Part shown: in pieces, positions 57,727-64,000 of the stretch
How the letters are laid out: each line of letters begins with the position of its first letter
How positions within the stretch are numbered: position 1 is the stretch's first letter
Source: Streptomyces sp. WMMB 322
Lineage (GTDB): Bacteria; Actinomycetota; Actinomycetes; Streptomycetales; Streptomycetaceae
Assembly (NCBI RefSeq): GCF_900090145.1
Contig: NZ_FMHI01000006.1
Location: forward strand, 62,001 to 126,000
Direction of reading: 5' to 3'
Length of the DNA stretch: 64,000 nucleotides
Made by a program: the position numbers and the translations under genes
The notes under the pieces: generated by a model
The model's input: only the letters and a program-made list of their open reading frames with translations
Database searches by the model: none
Told to the model about the DNA's origin: nothing

Positions 57727-58274
57727 TGGTCCAGCTCCATCGACGAGCGCAGTTCGGTACGGAGTTCGGGGGTGAGGACATGGCCGGCGCGGCCCACGAA
57801 GAGCGCCATGTGGTAAGCGATGACGCTCATGTCACAGTCCGGCGTGGCGTGTACGCCGAGCAGGGAACCGTCGCTGATCGACATCACGAAGAGCGAGCCC
57901 TCGTCCATGGCGACCACGGTCTGCTTGATCTCCCCGCCGTCCATCAGCTTGGCGGCACCGAGAGTCAGGGAGCCCAGGCCGGAGACGATGGTGGCCAGAT
58001 CGGCGCTCGTGCCCTTCGGGCTGCGCACGCCTCCCTTGCGGGACGGAACGTCTCTGCCGTCCGGACCGTCCGTACGGCCGCCGGCGCCCTCGGACGCGGA
58101 GCCCGCGGCGGCAGCGGCTTCCGTCTTGAGGTCGGAGGACAGCAGCAGCAGCCCGTCGGACGAGACGACGGCGACGGACAGGACGCCCGGCACCTCTTCG
58201 ACAAGGTTCTCCAACAGCCAGCGCAGATTGCGCGCTTGGGCGCTGCCGGTCGTGCGCGTGGTGGACGCGTTCAC
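57723..58274 (-). CDS. cvnB: Conservon roadblock/LC7 protein CvnB, with insertion
   Basis: This 183-residue protein is longer than the usual CvnB (about 135-150). The roadblock core is split: NLRWLLENLVEEVPGVLSVAVVSSDGLLLLSS at the N-terminus, then a disordered Ala/Gly/Arg-rich insertion (about residues 50-93), then ADLATIVSGLGSLTLGAAKLM, KQTVVAMDEGSLFVMSISDGSLLGV and a final helix. Roadblock proteins regulate the partner GTPase CvnD. Start GTG 58274 overlaps the cvnA stop by four bases. Confidence 0.92.
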   Translation of the reverse strand: MNASTTRTTGSAQARNLRWLLENLVEEVPGVLSVAVVSSDGLLLLSSDLKTEAAAAAGSASEGAGGRTDGPDGRDVPSRKGGVRSPKGTSADLATIVSGLGSLTLGAAKLMDGGEIKQTVVAMDEGSLFVMSISDGSLLGVHATPDCDMSVIAYHMALFVGRAGHVLTPELRTELRSSMELDQ

Positions 58275-61183
58275 CTGCGAGCCTCCTCGGCGGTACCACT
58301 ATCGGACTGCGTCCCCGGTTGATCAGAGACATTCCCATCAGCGTCGGTCTCCGCGGCCGCGTCACGGCGGCCGTGTTCCGCTCCGCGCTGGAATCCGCCG
58401 AGGCGGCGGCGCATCTCCTCGGCGTTCGGGCCCTGCTTGCGCGGCTGCACGGGGTCTCTCTGCGCCTCCACATGATGCGGAGTCCGCTTGGGCAGTCCCT
58501 TTTCGGTGATCCTGGGCTGTTCCGGGATTCCGGCTTCGGGGCCGGTTCCGGTCCCGAAGGCGGTACCGGTCCCGGAGGCGGTACCGGTCCCGGAAACCGC
58601 CCCGGCCCCGGCCCCGGCAGCGTCGTCCTGCTGTGCGGTCTCCGCCAGGGGCGCGGCCTGCGGCCCGGCATCCGGTGCGGGCTCCGGGTCGTCGGGGCCC
58701 GGCTCGTGCCCCGCGCGGGTGCCGGCGTCTCCCGGCGCCAACGCGTGTTCCTCGGACTCCGGCCTCTGCCCGAGCGGTTCCGGGGCCTCCTGCACCGGTA
58801 CGGCGCCCGACTCCCGGACCGCCCGCTCCGCGGCGGACACCAGCGGGTCGTCGCCGCTTCGACGGCTGGGCAGCGCATTGGAGTTGGCCTCCGCGGCCGA
58901 GCCGGGGAACGCCGACGCCGGAGCAGCGGGGACACGTCCCGCCCCCGCTTCGCCTGCGGCGGCCGCGACGGGGACCGGCCGTGCGGGAAGCAGCTGGCTC
59001 GGCACCGCCACGACGGCCGCTATGCCGCCGCCGTGCCTGCGCTCACGCAGCTGCACGCGCAGCCCGTGCCGGGCCGCGAGCCTGGCGACGACGTACAGGC
59101 CCATGCCGAGGCCGGCCTCGGAGCTGCGGTGCCCGGTCTGCGAGGCGGCCGCCTCCATCTCGGGGGGCTCCTGTCCGTCGGGCACGCTGAGCCTCGCGTT
59201 GAGCGCGGCGAGTCTTCTGCCCGTGACCCCTATGCCCTCGTCCTCGACCGAGAGCATCACCTCGCCGCTCTCCAGCAGCCAGCCGGACAGCTGCACCTGG
59301 GCGTCCGGCGGGGAGAAGGTGGCAGCGTTGTCGAGGAGTTCGGAGATGAGGTGGCTGACGTCGTCGGCCGCGTACCCGGAGACCTGCACGTGCGGCGGAA
59401 GCGTGCCGAGCTCGACGCGCTCGTACCGCTCGATCTCACTGATCGCGGCGCGCAGCACGTCCAGCAGCGGCACGGGACCCGAGTGGTGCGCGGTGACGTG
59501 TTCGGCGCCGGCGAGCAGCAGCAGGTTCTCGCTGTAGCGCCGCATCCGGGTGGCCAGGTGGTCGAGCTTGAAGAGCGTGCTCAGCCGGGACGGGTCGCTC
59601 TCCCGGTCCTCCAGGTCCTCGATGACGCCGAGTTGGCGCTCGATGAGACCCAGGGTGCGCAGCGCGAGATTGACGAACGTGCCGTGGACGGCGCCCGACA
59701 TCGCGTCGAGGCGCTCCTTCAGCTCGGCGTACTCACCGCGCACACGGTCCCGTTCGGCGGTGAGCGCGTCCTTGTGGCGCACCAGGTAGTTGTTGTCCGC
59801 CTCGGCCTCCGCGGCGCGTTCGTGCACGCCGACGACGGTCTGGTGGAGCGTGTTGAGGGAGCGCACCACCTCGGCGAACTCGTCGTTCCTGCCGTTGAAG
59901 ACGACCGGCTCCTCGCCCACCGGGTTGCCGGCGAGCCTCCGCGAACCGCGCTTGAGCACGGACAGCGGACGGGCCATGGAGCGCGCCGTCTGCACACTGA
60001 TCCCGGCCGCGAGGAGCAGGCAGGCCCCCACGAGGGCGATGCGCCACTCCAGCGCGGTGACGTCGTCGTCGCGGAGCCCTTCCAGGTGCTTCAACTGCTC
60101 GGCCGCGAAGGACGACTGGACTCCGCGCATGCTGTCGATGCGCGCGGAGAGCGTGGCGTCGATGCGGTCGTGGTTCATCGCGCGGTCGCCGGGCGTCAGG
60201 TACGGCTGGTCGGTGAGCCGCTCCAAATACCGCTGTGCGACGGTGACGTCGGCGCCGGTGACGGTGTTCGTGAAGGAGTCACGGGCCCGGCTGCCGGCGC
60301 CGTCCCCGAAGTCCTCGAGCGCGGCCTGCTCCCGTACCTCCGCGCGCTGTGCCTCGGCGGTCAGGGAGCGCTGCGGCCCTCCGGCGGCGAGCGCGCCGCG
60401 CAGCAGTCCGCGCACCGCCGACGCCTGTTCGACGGCATGGCCGAGGTCGGGCAGGGCGTGGGCCGCGCCGGGGCCGGCGGCGGAGCCTGCCGACCCGTTT
60501 GCGCGCGCGGGCAGGGACCGGGCGACGTCGGTGCCGACGTCCTGCAGCGTCCTGATGGTGCCGGTGTAGGCCTTGTGGATGTCGAGAGCGCCGCTGTCGC
60601 CCGCCTGCGCTTCCTGGCGGATGCCGGACAGCTTGCCCAGCGCCTTGCGCACGGACGCGGGCGCCGTCTCCCGGATCTCGGAGACCTGCCGGTCGACGCG
60701 CCGGCGCTGCTCCTCGGTGACTCCCGCGCCGTCGCGGCTGGTGCGGCCCGCGGCGACGTACTCGACCATGCCGTCGCGTTCGTCCGCGAGGGCGTGGCCG
60801 AGGGCGATGGCACGCTTGTCGAGTTCCGCGCGTTCCACCAGCTGCTGGGACTCGGTGAGGTCGTCGTAGGCGGTGAGCACCGCGGGCGTGCCTGCTCCGA
60901 TCACCGCGAGGGAGCACAGGGCGACGGAGACCAGCAACCGGTTCCGGACCCGCGCGCGGCGGGGGCCGGGCGCCTGCGAGGGGCCGCCCTGTGCCGTCGT
61001 CCGGTTTCCGGGCCTGATCCGCAGTCCGCCCGTTCCGTCCGGCTTCCGCAGTAGCTTCGTCCGCACCCGTGCTCGCAATCTCGTCGGGGCCTGCCCCAGG
61101 GACGGCCCGGCGCAGTCCAACCTTGTGTTGCAGGAGCGGACTTGAGCCCGTCGTCCCTTTCCCTTGCATCCACCGGACATCAT
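58271..61183 (-). CDS. cvnA: Conservon sensor-kinase-like protein CvnA
   Basis: The protein of about 970 residues has two transmembrane helices (NRLLVSVALCSLAVIGAG and WRIALVGACLLLAAGISV) enclosing an extracellular nitrate/sensing-like helical domain of about 280 residues. A HAMP-like segment and a coiled coil follow, then a HATPase domain with SELLDNAATFSPPDA (N-box) and GLGMGLYVVARLAARHG (G2-box). No clear phospho-accepting H-box is seen, as is usual in CvnA. A long disordered Pro/Ala/Glu-rich tail (about 750-970) contains a GTGTA repeat. The start is uncertain: ATG 61183 or a later GTG near the KLLRKPDG sequence. It heads the conservon. Confidence 0.88.
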   Translation of the reverse strand: MMSGGCKGKGRRAQVRSCNTRLDCAGPSLGQAPTRLRARVRTKLLRKPDGTGGLRIRPGNRTTAQGGPSQAPGPRRARVRNRLLVSVALCSLAVIGAGTPAVLTAYDDLTESQQLVERAELDKRAIALGHALADERDGMVEYVAAGRTSRDGAGVTEEQRRRVDRQVSEIRETAPASVRKALGKLSGIRQEAQAGDSGALDIHKAYTGTIRTLQDVGTDVARSLPARANGSAGSAAGPGAAHALPDLGHAVEQASAVRGLLRGALAAGGPQRSLTAEAQRAEVREQAALEDFGDGAGSRARDSFTNTVTGADVTVAQRYLERLTDQPYLTPGDRAMNHDRIDATLSARIDSMRGVQSSFAAEQLKHLEGLRDDDVTALEWRIALVGACLLLAAGISVQTARSMARPLSVLKRGSRRLAGNPVGEEPVVFNGRNDEFAEVVRSLNTLHQTVVGVHERAAEAEADNNYLVRHKDALTAERDRVRGEYAELKERLDAMSGAVHGTFVNLALRTLGLIERQLGVIEDLEDRESDPSRLSTLFKLDHLATRMRRYSENLLLLAGAEHVTAHHSGPVPLLDVLRAAISEIERYERVELGTLPPHVQVSGYAADDVSHLISELLDNAATFSPPDAQVQLSGWLLESGEVMLSVEDEGIGVTGRRLAALNARLSVPDGQEPPEMEAAASQTGHRSSEAGLGMGLYVVARLAARHGLRVQLRERRHGGGIAAVVAVPSQLLPARPVPVAAAAGEAGAGRVPAAPASAFPGSAAEANSNALPSRRSGDDPLVSAAERAVRESGAVPVQEAPEPLGQRPESEEHALAPGDAGTRAGHEPGPDDPEPAPDAGPQAAPLAETAQQDDAAGAGAGAVSGTGTASGTGTAFGTGTGPEAGIPEQPRITEKGLPKRTPHHVEAQRDPVQPRKQGPNAEEMRRRLGGFQRGAEHGRRDAAAETDADGNVSDQPGTQSDSGTAEEARR
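58544..58597. repeat. Three tandem copies of an 18-bp unit inside cvnA
   Basis: The unit (GGTACCGGTCCCGGAGGC and two near copies) encodes the SGTGTA-type repeats of the CvnA tail on the minus strand. Confidence 0.8.
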
Positions 61184-61489
61184 CCGACCTTTCAGCACGG
61201 ACGACAGGGGAGGTGACAATCTCCTGCGGGGCCACCCGAAGGAGTGAACCGTAACCGGGAGTCGGCGAACAACTCCGCCCGCACACCCCAACCACCCTGA
61301 TACGGGCACCGGTTGGAATTCCCGCTCAGGTCCTGGCAGGATGCGCGTTCGCATACTTGCGGACGCACCTATTCCGGTCAACTCCCGCCCTGCCGCGAGG
61401 TCTGACCTGGACGTCCTTCCGAATCGCAGGGCCTTGACACGCACTGAGCGCATCCTCTTCCGGGACGGCCCGAGTGCAGACTGAACCGC
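61184..61489. other. Divergent promoter region of conservon and PP2C gene
   Basis: These 306 bases separate cvnA from the PP2C-like gene. TTGACA (61434) is present but has no -10 at normal spacing. CAGACT ends seven bases before the PP2C ATG. Confidence 0.4.
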
Positions 61490-62410
61490 ATGCGCATCGA
61501 CATGACCGGTGAGGCCGGAGATCCCGGTCGCCCCAATGAGGACTACGCCTCGGCGGCTCTCCCCTCCGCAGGAGAGGGCGGCGCACTGGTGGTGCTGGAC
61601 GGTGTGACGCCCCCGCAGGACGGGACCGGATGCACGCACGGAGTGCCCTGGTTCACGGCCCGGCTCGGCGGTGCGCTGCTCGAACTGGCCACCTCAAGGC
61701 GCGAATTGACGCTCCGCCGGTGCCTCTCGGAGGCCATTTCTCGTACCGCTGCCGAGCACTCCTCAACCTGTGACCTTTCTCACAGGCGTACTCCGCAGGC
61801 CACCGTCGTCACGGCCAGATGGGACGAGCGGAGCGTCGAGTACCTGGTTCTCTCGGACTCCGTGCTGGTCATGGAGCATCCCCACGGCTCCGTGACTCCC
61901 GTGCTCGACTCCCGGCTGCACCAACTGCCCCCGCACATCGGCTCGTTGCGTCGCCGAGTACGTGAACTGCCGGAGGACAGCGCCGAGCGCGGCGCGGCGA
62001 GGGCCGAGTACGCGAACGCGGTCGAGGCGCTGCGCAACGCCCCCGGGGGCGAGGGTTTCTACACCGCCGCCGCCGACCCCGCCGTCGCCTCGCTCGCGGT
62101 CACCGGCAGCGCACCGCGGGCGGAGGTACGGGCACTGCTCGCGCTCACCGACGGCGCCGCGCGCTGGAGCGAGGTGTTCCGGCTCGGCGACTGGACCGCG
62201 CTCCTCGGGCTCGTACGCGAGGAGGGCAGCGAGGCGCTGGTGGCCCGGGTACGGGAGGCGGAGCGGGCCGATCCGCACGGCGCGGCGCACCCGCGCGGGA
62301 AGACGCACGACGACGCCTCGGTGGTCTTCGCCGAGCTCGGAACGGGCGCACAGGCGACCCGTCCGACGACCCGCCGGCCGGTCAGGAGTCCACGTCCGAC
62401 AGGGAGTTGA
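61490..62410 (+). CDS. PP2C-like phosphatase-fold protein
   Basis: The 306-residue protein keeps the PP2C metal-site aspartates in outline: GRPNEDYASAAL, LVVLDGVTP, LALTDGAARW and a C-terminal KTHDDASVVF. The DGxGG loop is replaced by DGVTPP, which is unusual and may alter metal binding. It could be an atypical serine/threonine phosphatase or a catalytically weak sensor. It is convergent with the MarR gene, with a 29-base overlap of the two coding ends. The basic C-terminal tail lies in that overlap. Confidence 0.75.
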   Translation: MRIDMTGEAGDPGRPNEDYASAALPSAGEGGALVVLDGVTPPQDGTGCTHGVPWFTARLGGALLELATSRRELTLRRCLSEAISRTAAEHSSTCDLSHRRTPQATVVTARWDERSVEYLVLSDSVLVMEHPHGSVTPVLDSRLHQLPPHIGSLRRRVRELPEDSAERGAARAEYANAVEALRNAPGGEGFYTAAADPAVASLAVTGSAPRAEVRALLALTDGAARWSEVFRLGDWTALLGLVREEGSEALVARVREAERADPHGAAHPRGKTHDDASVVFAELGTGAQATRPTTRRPVRSPRPTGS

Positions 62411-62861
62411 GCTGGTGCATCAGCCGCGCCAGTTCGGCGATCTCTGCGGGGTCCCAGGTGGCCAGCTTGCGCACCCACTCGTCCCGCCGTGCCTCCCGCA
62501 CCGCCCGGAAGCGGTCGCGGCCCTGCGGGGTCAGGTGCACCAGTGAGGCCCGTCCGTCGTCGGGATCGGGGGCCCGGGTGATCAGGCCGAGGTTCTCCAG
62601 CACCCTCAACTGCCGGCTGATGGTGGCCTTGCCGACTCCGAAGTAGGCGGCGAGGGCGGTGGCCCGCTGCGCGCCTCCTTCGTCGAGCCGGACGAACAAC
62701 CCGTATGCGGCGGGCTCCAGTTCGGGGTGGACCTCGCGGGCCAGTTCGCCGGAGAAGGCGCGTGCACGGCGCATGAACACCGTCAGTTCCCGTTCCAGAT
62801 CCAGCAGTTCGGGCGCATGCTGCCGCATGGATTCATCCACCTGTGCGCTCTCTTCCGTCAT
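62382..62861 (-). CDS. MarR family transcriptional regulator
   Basis: In this 159-residue protein helix 1 and the winged helix match MarR: ELEPAAYGLFVRLDEGGAQRATALAAYFGVGKATISRQLRVLENLGLITRAPDPDDGRASLVHLTPQGRDR. The C-terminal helices form the dimer interface. It is divergent from the GH25 lysozyme gene (223 bases), which is a likely target, and overlaps the PP2C gene end by 29 bases on the opposite strand. Confidence 0.92.
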   Translation of the reverse strand: MTEESAQVDESMRQHAPELLDLERELTVFMRRARAFSGELAREVHPELEPAAYGLFVRLDEGGAQRATALAAYFGVGKATISRQLRVLENLGLITRAPDPDDGRASLVHLTPQGRDRFRAVREARRDEWVRKLATWDPAEIAELARLMHQLNSLSDVDS

Positions 62862-63084
62862 TCTCGCGGAAAGTTCCCGTCGCGGACCGCCGATCGTCCC
62901 AGCTCCGGCGGAGTTTCGCAGGTGTGGACCACCGACGGGAGAGCTGTCCGTCTTCCCCGGCTATGTCTACGCGCGTACCGTAAAAGACATGACATGCCCA
63001 CACCAGATCGGGCATGGCACAGCCCCCCGCACCGCACCCCGCTCCAACCCCCACATCCGTCCCCCCACGGTTTCGGAGGCAGCG

Positions 63085-63936
63085 ATGCCAGGTCACGGAC
63101 CACGCAAGGCCCGCCGCAGGCGAGGAATCCTCTACGCGGCCGCGCTGTTCACATCCGCACTCGCCCTGCTCGTCACCGCACCCGGTGCGGCGAGCGCGGC
63201 CCCCGGCGACACCGTCCCTCCCAAGCCCGGCGAAGCCTCGATGGGGGTGGGCGTGCGGATGCACGAGGGCGGCGACCCCACCGACGGCACACCCCCCAGG
63301 ACCCTGGACGCGACCGTCCACGGCGTCGACGTGAGCAGCCATCAGGGCAACGTCAGCTGGTCGACCCTCTGGAACAGCGGCGTCAGGTGGGCCTACGTCA
63401 AGGCGACCGAAGGCACGTCGTACCAGAACCCCTACTTCGCGCAGCAGTACAACGGCTCGTACAACATCGGGATGATCCGCGGCGCCTACCACTTCGCGCT
63501 GCCCGGCAACTCCAGCGGCTCCGCACAGGCCAACTACTTCGCGGACCACGGCGGCGGCTGGAGCAAGGACGGCAAGACGCTGCCCGGTGTGCTCGACATC
63601 GAGTACAACCCGTACGGCTCCACCTGCTACGGGCTGAGCCAGAGCGCCATGGTCAGCTGGATCCGGGACTTCACCGACACCTACAAGGCACGCACCGGCC
63701 GCGACGCCGTGATCTACACGACCACGGACTGGTGGACGCAGTGCACCGGCAACAACGGCGGCTTCGGCAGCACCAACCCGCTGTGGATCGCGCGCTACGC
63801 CTCCTCGCCCGGCACGCTCCCCAACGGCTGGGGCTACTACACGTTCTGGCAGTACACCTCGACCGGACCGACCGTCGGTGACCACAACCTGTTCAACGGT
63901 GCGATGGACCGGCTGCAGGCACTCGCCAACGGATGA
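63085..63936 (+). CDS. Secreted GH25 lysozyme (1,4-beta-N-acetylmuramidase)
   Basis: The 283-residue protein has a signal peptide (KARRRRGILYAAALFTSALALLVTAPGAASA) and a linker, then the GH25 barrel. GVDVSSHQGNVSW carries D82, and VLDIEYNP carries D171 and E173, the catalytic pair. RWAYVKATEG and the C-terminal FWQYTSTG are family signatures. It cleaves bacterial cell-wall glycan outside the cell. CGGAGG lies upstream of the ATG at 63085. It is divergent from the MarR gene. No cell-wall-binding repeat follows. Confidence 0.93.
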   Translation: MPGHGPRKARRRRGILYAAALFTSALALLVTAPGAASAAPGDTVPPKPGEASMGVGVRMHEGGDPTDGTPPRTLDATVHGVDVSSHQGNVSWSTLWNSGVRWAYVKATEGTSYQNPYFAQQYNGSYNIGMIRGAYHFALPGNSSGSAQANYFADHGGGWSKDGKTLPGVLDIEYNPYGSTCYGLSQSAMVSWIRDFTDTYKARTGRDAVIYTTTDWWTQCTGNNGGFGSTNPLWIARYASSPGTLPNGWGYYTFWQYTSTGPTVGDHNLFNGAMDRLQALANG

Positions 63937-63941
63937 GGTGA

Positions 63942-63960
63942 CGCCGCGCCACGCGCGGCG
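63942..63960 (+). terminator. Short terminator hairpin after lysozyme gene
   Basis: CGCCGCG pairs with CGCGGCG around CCACG, five bases after the stop codon, in GC-rich sequence. Confidence 0.55.
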
Positions 63961-64000
63961 CCGCGGCGAACCGGGCGGGCCGGCCACGCCCGCCGCACGA

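Noticed and set aside
58319..61054. Rightward open frame of 911 codons opposite cvnA
   Set aside because: It is antisense to a well-supported conservon gene; the peptide is Val/Leu/Gly/Arg-rich composition mirror with no family match.

Overview
The window is chromosomal DNA of a high-GC actinomycete, almost certainly Streptomyces or a close relative. The signs are the very GC-rich third codon positions, frequent GTG and TTG starts, two giant LAL-type LuxR regulators, a complete conservon (cvnA-D), SoxR, two SigB/SigF-type sigma factors, an ABC sugar importer without its own ATPase, and many secreted hydrolases. No tRNA, rRNA, CRISPR array or insertion sequence was recognised.

Layout. Positions 1-2394 (minus strand) carry a glycan-related set: a truncated PIG-V/GT-C-like mannosyltransferase, an NDP-sugar pyrophosphorylase and a GtrA flippase-like protein. 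Positions 3107-7907 hold a small hypothetical gene, a GNAT acetyltransferase, an FdhF/YdeP-type molybdenum oxidoreductase and a DUF385 (F420-type) nitroreductase. Positions 8149-19718 are a signalling island: two LAL LuxR regulators, a small secreted zinc protease, and two paralogous membrane proteins that join an ECF-sigma-like N-terminus, a zinc anti-sigma-like motif, one transmembrane helix and an extracytoplasmic LamG domain. Positions 20467-23970 hold a Tat-exported xanthine-dehydrogenase-type molybdoenzyme with its 2Fe-2S partner and a Pro-rich membrane protein. A GC-poor leader precedes a methyltransferase (24925), which is followed by an SPFH/band-7 protein.

Positions 27576-32279 are a sugar-uptake operon (operator, binding lipoprotein, two permeases, GH1 glycosidase). 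Positions 32400-35817 are an orphan type VII secretion substrate cassette. Two secreted GH13 starch enzymes (36016-40534), an endonuclease I and an NlpC/P60 protein follow. Positions 42761-48535 form a stress-sigma region: an RsbW-like ATPase, two SigB/SigF-type sigma factors, CsbD and a secreted tannase-like esterase. Positions 48842-54000 hold two divergent diiron proteins, a TetR regulator, soxR and a kinase-like protein with its VAIK lysine replaced. Positions 54106-63936 hold an NlpC/P60 peptidase, the conservon with a styrene/indole monooxygenase-type flavoprotein, a PP2C-like protein, a MarR regulator and a GH25 lysozyme.

How the genes work together. Most units are short transcription units closed by long perfect hairpins without U-tracts. 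The starch enzymes and the sugar importer fit extracellular polysaccharide use, with oligosaccharide uptake and internal hydrolysis. The sigma/CsbD region fits a general stress response. The best candidate for something little described is the pair of sigma/zinc-finger/LamG proteins flanking a LAL regulator, which share a 23-bp upstream element matching at 19 positions.
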